In this document: one piece after another, positions 19,156 through 28,381 of the stretch
Layout: the number at the start of each line of letters is the position of its first letter
Numbering within the stretch: the stretch's first letter is position 1
Assembly (NCBI GenBank): GCA_019856515.1
Contig: CP082230.1
Span: 1,116,001 to 1,180,000, forward strand
Length of the DNA stretch: 64,000 nt
From: Prolixibacteraceae bacterium
Lineage (GTDB): Bacteria > Bacteroidota > Bacteroidia > Bacteroidales > Prolixibacteraceae
Direction of reading: 5' to 3'
Program-made: the position numbers and the translations under genes
The notes under the pieces: model-generated
Seen by the model: only the letters and a program-made list of their open reading frames with translations
Told to the model about the DNA's origin: nothing
The model's database searches: none

Positions 19156-20079
19156 TTATTTCAAACGTTTAGTATCCCACAAAGGGTCAACAGAAGATAC
19201 CATTCCCAATGAATCAGATAAAGCAATACTCCAAACAACTTTCTTTTCTGGAGTTACTTCCATCAAACTAGCGACTCTCTTTAACTTTCGAGCATGTCCA
19301 CCCCAATTACAAATTAGAGTATTACCGCTACTTAGACGAACTGATTCAGCAACGAATCTTAAAGGAATATCCTCTATATCATTTTGTTCAATTTTAGAGA
19401 GAACCTCACTACTACTAGGATTTATCTCTAAGAGATAATGACCATCACCACAAGATACCATCCAATGATCATTTGAAATTTCGACAACAGAAAAAGGAAC
19501 ACCACCAACAGTTACTTTTCGTAAAACATCACCACTTTTAGCAATTTCCCAGACTTGTCCATTTCCAAAGATTGGAACTAAATAAGTATCTCTTGAAGTT
19601 TTTCTCACTCGTCTTAATTGGGCATGAGCTTTTTTAAGACCTGTTTCGAATGTTGTTTTTGACAAAAGCTTGCCATCTTTGCTGTATTCCATTATCGTTG
19701 CAGGTGTTCCGCATTGACCAAGCAAAATATTACCATCATTAGTCATCGAAGCAGATTGCAATTCTGTACCTTTTGGTGTATCATAATTCCATAGTACATT
19801 GTGATCTAAATCTATCAATTTTGCTCCTTTTCTATAAGAGTACAAAACAGTACTCTTTGATGGTTGAGAAACCTCATTACACTCTTGGCCTTTCTCTAAA
19901 GAGTGTGACCATGTAATTTTCTGGTTATCTAAGTCATATCGCACGATTTTATTCCATCCAGATCCTGCAATAAGAACTTCTCGCTTTGCAACATGACATG
20001 AGACCATCAAGGCACATGTTGCAGTAAAGCAGATAACCATCATTACACCTTTAAGGCGTTTTTTTAGTTGTGTGTTCAT
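19156..20079 (-). CDS. PQQ-like beta-propeller lipoprotein
   Basis: 307 aa. Lipoprotein signal with lipobox LMVSC (C28). The rest is made of short repeated blades (VLIAGSGWNKIVRYDLDNQK, NILLGQCG, NTLICNWGGHARK), similar to PQQ-like or arylsulfotransferase-like propellers. No catalytic residues can be named. It starts 7 nt after the stop of the haem protein gene and ends 27 nt before the giant HzsA-like gene, so it is almost certainly co-transcribed and probably acts with those periplasmic haem proteins. Confidence 0.75.
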   Translation of the reverse strand: MNTQLKKRLKGVMMVICFTATCALMVSCHVAKREVLIAGSGWNKIVRYDLDNQKITWSHSLEKGQECNEVSQPSKSTVLYSYRKGAKLIDLDHNVLWNYDTPKGTELQSASMTNDGNILLGQCGTPATIMEYSKDGKLLSKTTFETGLKKAHAQLRRVRKTSRDTYLVPIFGNGQVWEIAKSGDVLRKVTVGGVPFSVVEISNDHWMVSCGDGHYLLEINPSSSEVLSKIEQNDIEDIPLRFVAESVRLSSGNTLICNWGGHARKLKRVASLMEVTPEKKVVWSIALSDSLGMVSSVDPLWDTKRLK

Positions 20080-20086
20080 AGTTTAG

Positions 20087-21865
20087 TTATAGAGATTTGA
20101 CATATTCTACCAAACATTCAATATCTTTCTTCTTCAGTTTCTTATCTTTTAAACCATGATGATAGATTGTAAATACTTCTTTTATAGACTTAGCTCTACC
20201 ATCATATAAATAAGGACCTGTTCTCCACACCTCTTTTAAAGTCGGTGTATCCCATCCATTTTCGAATTCGACATCTCCTATACGATGCATTTTACCATCA
20301 GTAAAAAGTGGTCCACTATGACAATAATGGCAATTATATTTTACGAATAGCTTCTCTCCTTTTCTTGCTTTTTCACTCAACTCTCCATTCGTAAGATACG
20401 GACTTGGAAGTGGCTTCAGCGATTGAAGATAAGCATCTACTGCTTTTGCCTCTTTATCTGTTACCTGAGCAAACTGTATATGTTGAAATCCTGCCCTAAC
20501 TGCAGTTTCAGCATCAGGTCTAATACCTGATATCATTGCAGGAGGAGATTGATGTGCATACAACATACTCTTGCAGTTTTTAGGATTTCCAATACCATCA
20601 TTTAGCAAATCCCAATTCATCCCATCAGTTCTAGCATCACCAGGATGACAACCATTACACGATTGCCAACCTTCTAAACAATATGAAGCATCATTAAAAA
20701 GTTGTTCTCCATGATGAACAACAGATGGCTTATAATCTGGGTTTAAACAGACCGAAGACAGTTCCTCACTATCAATACTATACACATTAAGAATATCCGA
20801 GAAATAAGTTGGAATATACACTTTTTGATCTTTGATCACCAAATCACGAGGACCATTGCCTTTTAATGACACTCTTTTTCTTAACCCATTTAGAAATCTT
20901 AAATCATAAGATAAGGTTTCCTTATCGGCCGTATGATTAAATTTATCAATCATCTCCTTATATGAAATGACACTCATATCATGTGCACCGGAGTGGCTAA
21001 CAAAAATATATTCATCATTACAAACAATACCCCACGTACCAGCAGCACCATGATCAGGCTCATCAAGTAAAACAGTCCCTAATAACTGAAGTTTTTCAGT
21101 ATCTATCAATGACATAGCACTGGTATTCATCCAACCTTGTTGTAATTGTGATGTTGGTACCTGAAAACGTCCTAGATTATGAGTTACAATAGCATATTTT
21201 CCATCATTTGTAAGCACCATATCTCGTAAAGCATTACTTCCATTTGTTAGCTTAATGCTCTTTACAACCTTCATTGTTTTATAATCAATAACAGAAACAT
21301 CTGCAGCAACAGTATCTAAATTTGCAGGTTGGTAAGGCAAAAAGTTGGTAACAAATAAGTACTTGCGATTTTTACCTAGAACAATATTATTAGGTTCTCT
21401 TTGTACATGACAATGGGAAATCTCTTTAAAGTCATTTAACGAAATTTTTACAACATCATTTTTATATTGATTACATACAATCAAAGCTTCACCAATAGGG
21501 TCAACATAAGGGCTACATGTCCCCATTCCTGTAATGAGAGAATCTTCTATAACCTTGCTATTAATATCTATTTTATACACTTTTCCAACATCATAAGATG
21601 TTGTTATATACATTTTTCCATTATAAACAGTGATCCCTGTTGGAGTCTGATCGAAAGACCACCTTGTAACATTCTGTTTCGTCTTGGTATTATATGAAAC
21701 AATGCACTGTGTACCTTTTTCTGCAAAGTATATTGTATTCGGAGTATCATCTACAGCAATAGATACTATAGATAAAGGTTGATTATCTTTATTTTGGACT
21801 TTTGCTTGTCCTTTAATTGTCGATAACAACAAAAATAAAAAAAGTGTGTGTGTTATATATTTCAT
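20087..21865 (-). CDS. Beta-propeller / MauG-type diheme cytochrome c protein
   Basis: 592 aa. Signal peptide (1-about 21), a YVTN/YncE-like seven-bladed propeller (about 30-370), then a cytochrome c peroxidase/MauG-like domain with two CxxCH haem sites (CNGCH at 403-407, CHYCH at 512-516) and the TPTLKEVWRTGPYLYDGRA block typical of that family. It is a periplasmic electron-transfer or oxidising enzyme; MauG relatives oxidise proteins or small molecules. Second gene of the IclR-led run (32 nt after iclR). Family assignment is good, substrate unknown. Confidence 0.85.
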   Translation of the reverse strand: MKYITHTLFLFLLLSTIKGQAKVQNKDNQPLSIVSIAVDDTPNTIYFAEKGTQCIVSYNTKTKQNVTRWSFDQTPTGITVYNGKMYITTSYDVGKVYKIDINSKVIEDSLITGMGTCSPYVDPIGEALIVCNQYKNDVVKISLNDFKEISHCHVQREPNNIVLGKNRKYLFVTNFLPYQPANLDTVAADVSVIDYKTMKVVKSIKLTNGSNALRDMVLTNDGKYAIVTHNLGRFQVPTSQLQQGWMNTSAMSLIDTEKLQLLGTVLLDEPDHGAAGTWGIVCNDEYIFVSHSGAHDMSVISYKEMIDKFNHTADKETLSYDLRFLNGLRKRVSLKGNGPRDLVIKDQKVYIPTYFSDILNVYSIDSEELSSVCLNPDYKPSVVHHGEQLFNDASYCLEGWQSCNGCHPGDARTDGMNWDLLNDGIGNPKNCKSMLYAHQSPPAMISGIRPDAETAVRAGFQHIQFAQVTDKEAKAVDAYLQSLKPLPSPYLTNGELSEKARKGEKLFVKYNCHYCHSGPLFTDGKMHRIGDVEFENGWDTPTLKEVWRTGPYLYDGRAKSIKEVFTIYHHGLKDKKLKKKDIECLVEYVKSL

Positions 21866-21897
21866 TTTATTTATTGGTTTAGTTTAGTTTAATCAGT

Positions 21898-22683
21898 TTA
21901 GATATCGTAACCGTAAAGTTTTGATATTTCCATGGCATAACCATATATTTTTTCACCAACCTCCTCTAGATCATCTAAGCCCATCCTCGCTGAAGGTGCA
22001 GTGACCCAAACAGCAGCAATTGGATATCCATATTGATTAAATACAGGTGCTCCAACACAATGAACTCCTTCAAGTTCTTCTGCTCGATCTAAAGCAAACC
22101 CTTTCTCCTTCACCACCTTTAATTCTTCAAGAAAAGCTTTTTTACTACTTATTGTCTTTTCATTAAATGACTCAAAGGTTATTGTATCTATAATCTCGTC
22201 ACGCTCTTCATTAGGTAAAAATGCAATCATCGCCTTTCCAGGAGCTGAGGAGTGTAAATAAAATGGTTTACCAACAGTCAACATAAACGTAAATCCATGA
22301 TTTCCTACAACCTGCTCTAAAACAACACCTCGTTTCTCAATGATAGTACCAAGTAATATTGTCTCTTTTAATGAGTCTCTTAGAGAACGCATATAAGGTA
22401 AAGAACTTTCAACAATACTTGACTCATCCACCGTTGACAAACCTATTCGAAGAAATTTCTTCGAAAGAGAGAATTTACCATCAATCTGATTCTTTAATAA
22501 ATAGCCCCTTTCAACTAATGTTGTAACAATTCGAAACACTGAGCTTTTAGGAAACAATAAACACTCCTGTATCTCACTTAGAGTCATCCCTTGACTATTT
22601 ACAGACAACAACTCAACAATTTCTAGTGCTCTCTCTAAATTAGGCACAGAATAGCCTTTACTAGCTACACCTTCCTGTTTCAT
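21898..22683 (-). CDS. IclR-family transcriptional regulator
   Basis: 261 aa, the usual IclR length. An N-terminal winged helix (about 15-75; LERALEIVELLS, MTLSEIQECLLFPKSSVFRIVTTL) is followed by the effector-binding domain (about 85-255; GKPFYLHSSAPGKAMIAFL, GFALDRAEELEGVHCVGAPVF). It is a cytoplasmic DNA-binding regulator, often of sugar-acid or aromatic catabolism. It heads the haem-protein cassette (next gene 32 nt on) and follows the lyase gene, from which a terminator separates it, so it may control either or both. An AGGAG lies 8-9 nt before the ATG, and a TAAATTTG box lies about 40 nt upstream. Confidence 0.92.
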   Translation of the reverse strand: MKQEGVASKGYSVPNLERALEIVELLSVNSQGMTLSEIQECLLFPKSSVFRIVTTLVERGYLLKNQIDGKFSLSKKFLRIGLSTVDESSIVESSLPYMRSLRDSLKETILLGTIIEKRGVVLEQVVGNHGFTFMLTVGKPFYLHSSAPGKAMIAFLPNEERDEIIDTITFESFNEKTISSKKAFLEELKVVKEKGFALDRAEELEGVHCVGAPVFNQYGYPIAAVWVTAPSARMGLDDLEEVGEKIYGYAMEISKLYGYDI

Positions 22684-22782
22684 ATTTAAACTCCTGTTTT
22701 ATATATGGCATCAAATTTAATAAATTATTGAATACCTTCCTCTTTTCAATACTTTTATCGATTCTAAATTGGTTTTAAAATA

Positions 22783-22812
22783 AAAAGGAAGGATAAAAAT
22801 CCTCCCTTTTTT
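22783..22812. terminator. Terminator between lyase gene and iclR
   Basis: Stem AAAAGG-AGGAT / ATCCT-CCTTTT with one mismatch and a 4-nt loop, flanked by A and T runs. It lies 22 nt past the lyase stop on the minus strand. Confidence 0.75.
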
Positions 22813-22833
22813 AATAGAATATATTTTGATAGG

Positions 22834-24930
22834 TTAATAAACCTTTAAAAGAATATCATGATCAAGTTCTTTTGTATAATCTACAGCTGCAGTTTTTTTC
22901 TTCCAAAGACCAACTCTCATGTCAACAAATCTACCTCCAACAATAAAGAAATGTGTAATGGGTGCAGGATAATTATGCTGAACAAACCAAACATAAGTCT
23001 CTCCATTATATATAAACTCAAATGCTTCTGCAATAGATTTTGACACTTCTCCACCGGTACGGGTAGTCACGTCCACTCTTTTCAACTTTGGAGACCCTTT
23101 TTCTGGGTCATAAATAAGTGTTTTTAAGCTCGTCAACCCTTTACCTTCGCATTGAGTTACGAAACGAACAGCTGGAACTTTTAAGTTATATTCTGGAGAC
23201 CAAAATGACTCCTCTTTAGATACTCGTACACTTGGATCAAGATTTAAACTCAAATTATGGTCATCATAGGTTGTCTTTATTTCTCCTGCATCAACAAGCA
23301 CTTTATTATCTTTATAATTAAAGTATTGATTAAAACGATGCATCTTTTTCGACTCAAAGCAGTCATTTATCAACCATAATGATGGCTTAATAAATAGAAC
23401 CGAACGTTTCATCATTACAGGATCTTCCATACGACTATACGTTCTATTGTTAGCTTCAGACCAAACTCCCCACTTTTCTATTTTTACATTTTGATAATCT
23501 GATGAAGCTTCCCATTTATTTGACCAACTAGATTGGTAAATTGCATTATCTTCTCCATCGACCCCAATGGTATTGTGTGCTTTATTAGATTTAAAATATG
23601 GCCTTTCAGGTACATTAACATATGTAAAGCGTCCACCATCAACTAAATAATCTCTTCCATGTGCGAATACAGAAAGGTGCAATAAATCATCATGACCATG
23701 ACCGCAATAAAGATTTTTCATATGAAAAGAACTATATACATCATCTTTACCCCAGCCACTTCTCATATACAAGTCGCCTGACACATCTTGATATACTGAA
23801 AGGTATTGAGGATCGACACCTTTAACCCTTTTTAATCTCTTCAGATCCTTCTTACTTAAGTCAAAATAATTTGAATAGTCAACGCCAGAAATTTCGACTC
23901 TTTTCTTTAATAAGGGATCTTTACTTGTTAATGCAGGTTTCACCCACATATGTGTCAATGGAGTATCATCGCTATCTCCATACAAAGGCTGGTTACCATT
24001 TGGCTTCATCCAATGCAAATTAGCTAAAGCCATTCGATGAGCAGACTCAGTAATATGAAAGGGAATATCTATCGAAAATCGCTGCCCTAGAAAAACGACA
24101 TTTTCCAAGCAATGTAAAACCTCATTATGATACATTGGTGATTTTTCCCACTGCACTCCATCAGATCCTATTTGTAGAAAAGCTGCCTGATTTAAACGAT
24201 CTAATGCATTCTTTTTCCAAACTGCGGCATCTTTATGATCATCTAAAAACAATGACACAGAAAAAAGTCCATTATATTCAAGAATCCCCCAGTTACTCGT
24301 TTTTGAAAAATATGAAAAATCCTTATTCAGAAATGCAGCATGCTCAGCTAACGATTTTTTAAATTTCTCAACAAAAACTGGTGTCATCGCCTTACTTTCT
24401 TTCATGTACTCATAAGTCTTAATCCAATTTTCACATCGTATGCCTACTTCAATTCGTCTCCATGTATTAGCATGCCCTTTTTTTGTCCCTAAAGGATTAC
24501 GCTCAATCCAATCGGAACAATCCTTCACCCATTGCTTTGCATATTTCTCATCACCCGACAACCAATAAGCCCTACCTAGATCAATCCAATACTTATGACG
24601 ATTCAACATATAACACCACTCAGGGTCACCATTAGGCATCGCCAACCAATCAATCTCTCCATCAAACTGATGCATCTTATTGGTTTTTTCCATATCCCAA
24701 TCATATCGAAATAGATACTCTCTCCGAATTAATTGATCTGCGATTTCAAAAGTTTTCTGGACATCCTCTGGATAAAGTTTTTTTACCGCTTCACGCTCAT
24801 TGATAGAATGACTTAAAAACAAAACAGGATTGACCCTTCTTTGTTCCTTTGCCCCAACATGGCCACAAACAAGAAGAGCTATCAAAAAGAATAAACCACT
24901 TCTTAAATTATTTATTAATCTCCAATTCAT
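22834..24930 (-). CDS. Heparinase II/III-family polysaccharide lyase (PL12-like)
   Basis: 698 aa. Signal peptide (1-about 27), an N-terminal alpha/alpha toroid (about 50-390) and a C-terminal heparinase II/III beta-sandwich (about 395-690). Likely catalytic residues by family pattern: N213 (TSNWG), Y267 and H268 (MYHNE), H411 and H413 (GHGHDD). These enzymes cleave uronic-acid polysaccharides by beta-elimination in the periplasm; PL12 members act on heparan sulfate, while PL15/17/21 relatives act on alginate or heparin. The pattern fits PL12 best, but subfamily is inferred. Monocistronic, between its own promoter (about 24954-24985) and a terminator at 22783. A PL8-type lyase lies elsewhere in the window, which supports glycosaminoglycan use. 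Confidence 0.85.
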   Translation of the reverse strand: MNWRLINNLRSGLFFLIALLVCGHVGAKEQRRVNPVLFLSHSINEREAVKKLYPEDVQKTFEIADQLIRREYLFRYDWDMEKTNKMHQFDGEIDWLAMPNGDPEWCYMLNRHKYWIDLGRAYWLSGDEKYAKQWVKDCSDWIERNPLGTKKGHANTWRRIEVGIRCENWIKTYEYMKESKAMTPVFVEKFKKSLAEHAAFLNKDFSYFSKTSNWGILEYNGLFSVSLFLDDHKDAAVWKKNALDRLNQAAFLQIGSDGVQWEKSPMYHNEVLHCLENVVFLGQRFSIDIPFHITESAHRMALANLHWMKPNGNQPLYGDSDDTPLTHMWVKPALTSKDPLLKKRVEISGVDYSNYFDLSKKDLKRLKRVKGVDPQYLSVYQDVSGDLYMRSGWGKDDVYSSFHMKNLYCGHGHDDLLHLSVFAHGRDYLVDGGRFTYVNVPERPYFKSNKAHNTIGVDGEDNAIYQSSWSNKWEASSDYQNVKIEKWGVWSEANNRTYSRMEDPVMMKRSVLFIKPSLWLINDCFESKKMHRFNQYFNYKDNKVLVDAGEIKTTYDDHNLSLNLDPSVRVSKEESFWSPEYNLKVPAVRFVTQCEGKGLTSLKTLIYDPEKGSPKLKRVDVTTRTGGEVSKSIAEAFEFIYNGETYVWFVQHNYPAPITHFFIVGGRFVDMRVGLWKKKTAAVDYTKELDHDILLKVY

Positions 24931-24953
24931 TGTTTTATAAATTTAGTTCTCCT

Positions 24954-24985
24954 CAAATTTAACGGAATAACTCCAAAACAAAAAA
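24954..24985 (-). promoter_or_regulatory. Bacteroidota-type promoter of the lyase gene
   Basis: On the minus strand, TTTTTTG (24979-24985) is followed after 17 nt by TAAATTTG (24954-24961), the TTTG / TAnnTTTG pattern of the Bacteroidota primary sigma factor, about 24 nt upstream of the ATG. Confidence 0.45.
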
Positions 24986-25190
24986 CCTACAAACCTAACG
25001 AATCACCAATATCCAATAATTATTGTTCAAAAAAACCTAAAACATGCCGTTTTAAAATCCAGGCAAATAAGTTGAGACTAAAAACATTCGATGAACAAAC
25101 CGCGTTATATTAAAACACGAAGTGTAACATATGCAACACTTGAAAACAATTTTATTTATTTATTTTGGGTATTAACAAAAAAAATCAGTC

Positions 25191-25532
25191 ATGAAAATCG
25201 TAAACATAAAAACATTACATCCGAAGCAAGGAGAGAAACCTAATGTTGAACTACTTTTAAACACAGGAACGTTAAAAGAAATCCAAATTTCATTTACAAA
25301 GGGACAAAAGATGGCTGAACATACTGCACCTGGAGCCATTGTCGTAATGGTATATAAAGGTGTAATTGAATTTGGAGTAGGAGAAACAACTCACCTGCTG
25401 ACTGAAGGAGATATGATTTCTCTTGAGGCAAATGTTCCTCATGATCTTTTAGCAAAAGAAGACTCTATCGTACGCCTTACACTATCCCCTAAGGATGATT
25501 TTAATCGGGTTAAAATGTTAGCAAATAACTAA
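25191..25532 (+). CDS. Small cupin-domain protein
   Basis: 113 aa, a single-domain cupin. Visible strands: MAEHTAPGAIVVMVYKGVIEFGVG (about 43-66), then LTEGDMISLEANVPHDLLAKEDS (about 70-92). H45 and H85 sit where cupins bind metal, but the full metal triad is not present, so it may be a ligand-binding or structural cupin. It is divergent from the heparinase-type lyase gene; KdgF-like cupins process lyase products, but the match is too weak to claim that. A bidirectional terminator follows 19 nt after the stop. Confidence 0.75.
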   Translation: MKIVNIKTLHPKQGEKPNVELLLNTGTLKEIQISFTKGQKMAEHTAPGAIVVMVYKGVIEFGVGETTHLLTEGDMISLEANVPHDLLAKEDSIVRLTLSPKDDFNRVKMLANN

Positions 25533-25550
25533 CATCTTTTTTAGACACAA

Positions 25551-25584
25551 AAAAAGTGGTTCGGGACGAATCGAACCACTTTTT
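25551..25584. terminator. Bidirectional terminator between cupin gene and rplI
   Basis: A perfect 13-bp stem (AAAAAGTGGTTCG / CGAACCACTTTTT) with an 8-nt loop lies between two convergent genes, with A and T tails on either side. Confidence 0.9.
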
Positions 25585-25655
25585 ATATGTTGTTTAATAT
25601 CTTTTTTAAAACTAATTCAGGAATTGGTTTAACAATCCTTTAAGAGCAATTAAAA

Positions 25656-26102
25656 TTACTCAGAAATCACTTCAAATGAAAAATCTACAACAACCTCGCG
25701 ATGAAGCTTGATTTTTGCTGCATGAGATCCAACTTCTTTAATTGAATCCTCTTTGATAGTGATTTGCTTACGATCGATATCGAAGCCTTGAGCCTTAAGA
25801 GCTTCAGCAATTTGGATGTTGTTTACCGAACCGAAAATCTTACCAGTAGTTGAAGTCTTCGCTCCAATAGTTACCTTAAGATCTGCTAGTTTCGCTGCAA
25901 CTACCGATGCCTCATCTTTCAATTTAGCTTCTTTGTGAGCACGTTGACGTTGATTTTCCGCCAACACTTTCTTTGCCGACGCTGTAGCTAAGATTGCTAG
26001 ACCTTGAGGAATCAAGAAATTACGAGCATACCCATCTTTTACAGTGACGATGTCATCTTTGCTACCCAATCGAGCAACATCTTGTTTCAAAATAATTTCC
26101 AT
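25656..26102 (-). CDS. rplI: 50S ribosomal protein L9
   Basis: 148 aa, normal length. The N-terminal domain begins MEIILKQDVARLGSKDDIV and contains GYARNFLIPQGLA, the L9 signature; a long connecting helix (about 50-80) and a C-terminal domain follow. Third gene of the rpsF-rpsR-rplI operon (21 nt after rpsR), an arrangement common in bacteria. It binds domain V of 23S rRNA at the base of the L1 stalk. Terminator at 25551-25584. Confidence 0.98.
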   Translation of the reverse strand: MEIILKQDVARLGSKDDIVTVKDGYARNFLIPQGLAILATASAKKVLAENQRQRAHKEAKLKDEASVVAAKLADLKVTIGAKTSTTGKIFGSVNNIQIAEALKAQGFDIDRKQITIKEDSIKEVGSHAAKIKLHREVVVDFSFEVISE

Positions 26103-26123
26103 CTTTTCTCCTTTAGTTTTTGA

Positions 26124-26393
26124 TTATTTCAACAAATCAGTTACATAAGGCAACAAAGCGATTTGACGCGCACGTTTGATAGCCTGAGACACCTTACGTT
26201 GATACTTCAACGATGTTCCTGTAATACGACGAGGAAGAATTTTTCCTTGCTCGTTCAAAAACTTCTTAAGAAATTCTGGATCTTTGTAATCAACATACTT
26301 GATGCCATTCTTCTTGAAGCGACAGTATTTCTTCTTTTTGATCTCAACTGTTGGAGGAGTCAAATATCTAATTTCGCTACTATTCTGTGCCAT
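26124..26393 (-). CDS. rpsR: 30S ribosomal protein S18
   Basis: 89 aa. Shows the S18 core: [31 protein letters not shown] region (about 19-47, here cited by its ends), then [20 protein letters not shown] and a C-terminal helix. It binds the 30S platform as a heterodimer with S6, whose gene lies 3 nt upstream. Highly conserved and unambiguous. Confidence 0.98.
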   Translation of the reverse strand: MAQNSSEIRYLTPPTVEIKKKKYCRFKKNGIKYVDYKDPEFLKKFLNEQGKILPRRITGTSLKYQRKVSQAIKRARQIALLPYVTDLLK

Positions 26394-26396
26394 GAC

Positions 26397-26744
26397 TTAG
26401 TTCTCCTTTTCTGCTTTAAATTTGTTACGACGTTTCTCACTGTATTGCGCTGCATACTTTTCTAGTTTCACTGTCATGAAACGAATAATACGCTCATCGC
26501 GTTTGAATTCAGTTTCAAACTTTGCAAGAAAGCTTGGATCCGCCTTAAACTCAAAAAGATGATAAAATCCTGTAGACTTCTTTTGAATTGGATAAGCCAA
26601 TTTCTTAAGTCCCCAGTTCTCTTCGTGAATCATCTCGCCGCCATTATCGACAACAAGAGCACGAAATTTATCTACCGCTTCCTTTATCTGACCTTCAGAT
26701 AAAACGGGAGTAGCAATGAAAACGGTTTCGTACTGGTTAAACAT
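26397..26744 (-). CDS. rpsF: 30S ribosomal protein S6
   Basis: 115 aa. Starts [17 protein letters not shown] and contains [28 protein letters not shown] S6 sheet (about 44-68, cited by position) and [15 protein letters not shown]. First gene of rpsF-rpsR-rplI, preceded by a near-ideal promoter at 26801-26831. It forms the platform of the small subunit with S18. Confidence 0.98.
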   Translation of the reverse strand: MFNQYETVFIATPVLSEGQIKEAVDKFRALVVDNGGEMIHEENWGLKKLAYPIQKKSTGFYHLFEFKADPSFLAKFETEFKRDERIIRFMTVKLEKYAAQYSEKRRNKFKAEKEN

Positions 26745-26800
26745 GATATAATTAACTTTAAATGATTATTAATTAACTGTCACCTTCGTGAACAGCGCCG

Positions 26801-26831
26801 CAAATATAACACCTTTCATTCGACTAGCAAA
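26801..26831 (-). promoter_or_regulatory. Promoter of the rpsF-rpsR-rplI operon
   Basis: On the minus strand TTTG (26828-26831), a 19-nt spacer and TATATTTG (26801-26808), an exact match to the Bacteroidota consensus TTTG-N19-TAnnTTTG. It lies about 57 nt upstream of rpsF. Confidence 0.8.
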
Positions 26832-26986
26832 CATCAAACAGTAAAAATTACGGAAAAAAGTACGATTTCCCAAAATACCTTCTATTTTTGCCACCTCTAA
26901 AGTGTATAACCAATACACATGTGGCATATTCCACAAACAACAAAAGCCTCTCATAACTCACTTTAATAAGATGGAGGCACGTTTTA

Positions 26987-28336
26987 ATGACACATATTAT
27001 AATGAATCAAACACAGGAAAATTTTAAAAGGATTTCAGTGTTAGCAGTCCCTCTTGTTCTATCACAAGTAGGACAGATTATTGTAACCCTAGCAGATAAT
27101 GCTATGGTAGGACATGTAGGGAAAGAGTATCTTGCGGCATCTTCATTCGCAAATAGCATTTTTATGATTATAATGATGTTTGGAATGGGAATAACATTTG
27201 GACTCACTCCTCTCGTAGGAAAAGCTTTTGGCGAAAAGGACATGAAGACCATTCAAAAGCTTTTTCACAACTCTCTATTTTTGAACACTATCTTTACCAT
27301 TATACTAATAATTGTTGGTACAATTGCTGGATTTTTGATGCCCTACATGGGCCAAACTGAGCTAGTTGTTTCTTTGGCTCAGCCATATTACTTCATTATC
27401 CTAGCATCTCTTATTCCAATGGTTTACTTCTTTTCCATCAAACAGCTTGCTGAAGGAATGGAAAACACTAAAATTGCAATGATATTAACCGTTACAGGAA
27501 ATCTAATGAATGTATTTGGAAACTACATTCTGATTTATGGCAAATTTGGAACTCCTAAACTTTACTTAGATGGAGCAGGGATATCTACTTTCATTTCAAG
27601 ATTATTTATGATGATTGCTTTTTTCATCGTGTTTAAGAAAAGCTCAATCTTCAAACCATTCTCTCTTACTTTTAAGATAAAAGAAATAACGAGAAGTCTT
27701 CAAAAACAACTATTCGGAATCGGTAGTGCAATAGGTCTTCAAATGCTTGTTGAATCATTCATTTTTAGTCTTGGAGCTATTATGATGGGATGGATCAGTG
27801 AATTATACCTAGCAGCACATCAAATTGCCATGAGTCTCTCTTATTTCACATTCATGATATCTAATGGTATAGCACAAGCAACCACAATTAGAATCAGTAC
27901 TCTCTATGGACGAAAAGAGTTCAACATGCTAAAATCAGCAATCAATGTCTCTCTTATCATAACATTTGTCTATTCATGTATTGCTTGTGTCATTTTCCTT
28001 ACTATACCAACTCAATTAGTAGCTATTTTCACAAATGATGAAAGTGTAGTTGTCGCAGCTGCATCGCTATTAGGGATGGCGGCTATATACCAAATATTTG
28101 ATGGACTACAAGTTTTAGGATTAGGTGTATTAAGAGGGTTTGCAGATGTAAAAACTCCGATGATATATGCAACGACATCTTATCTTCTTGTAGGAATTCC
28201 TCTAGGATATATTGCTGCTTTCAAGTTCGACTTGGGGGCATATGGAATATGGACTGGAATTATCGCAGGCTTAGGCTTAGCGGCTCTATTATTTTGGACT
28301 AGAGTTTTACACCGACGCAAAACGTTAACCACATAA
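26987..28336 (+). CDS. MATE-family multidrug/Na+ exporter
   Basis: 449 aa with about twelve hydrophobic segments in two homologous halves, the MATE plan. Family blocks: LAVPLVLSQVGQIIVTLADNAMVG near the N-terminus (about 18-41) and GIGSAIGLQMLVESFIFSLG at the start of the second half (about 244). It exports cationic compounds in exchange for Na+ or H+. A second ATG five codons in (27002) is an equally possible start. Monocistronic; a hairpin follows the stop. No hint of a specific drug. Confidence 0.93.
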   Translation: MTHIIMNQTQENFKRISVLAVPLVLSQVGQIIVTLADNAMVGHVGKEYLAASSFANSIFMIIMMFGMGITFGLTPLVGKAFGEKDMKTIQKLFHNSLFLNTIFTIILIIVGTIAGFLMPYMGQTELVVSLAQPYYFIILASLIPMVYFFSIKQLAEGMENTKIAMILTVTGNLMNVFGNYILIYGKFGTPKLYLDGAGISTFISRLFMMIAFFIVFKKSSIFKPFSLTFKIKEITRSLQKQLFGIGSAIGLQMLVESFIFSLGAIMMGWISELYLAAHQIAMSLSYFTFMISNGIAQATTIRISTLYGRKEFNMLKSAINVSLIITFVYSCIACVIFLTIPTQLVAIFTNDESVVVAAASLLGMAAIYQIFDGLQVLGLGVLRGFADVKTPMIYATTSYLLVGIPLGYIAAFKFDLGAYGIWTGIIAGLGLAALLFWTRVLHRRKTLTT

Positions 28337-28344
28337 AACACCTT

Positions 28345-28381
28345 CACCTCACTCTTTGATGCAAAATCTCAGAGTGAGGTG
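28345..28381 (+). terminator. Hairpin terminator after the MATE gene
   Basis: A perfect 11-bp stem (CACCTCACTCT / AGAGTGAGGTG) with a 15-nt loop begins 9 nt after the stop; only a pyrimidine-rich tail follows, so it is a moderate terminator. Confidence 0.7.

Noticed and set aside
26902..26935. Two adjacent small hairpins as a terminator or riboswitch upstream of the MATE gene
   Set aside because: Stems are only 5-6 bp, there is no T-tract, and no known riboswitch core is visible.
26769..26954. 61-codon minus-strand frame upstream of rpsF
   Set aside because: It covers the rpsF promoter and has no homology-like motif or start signal.
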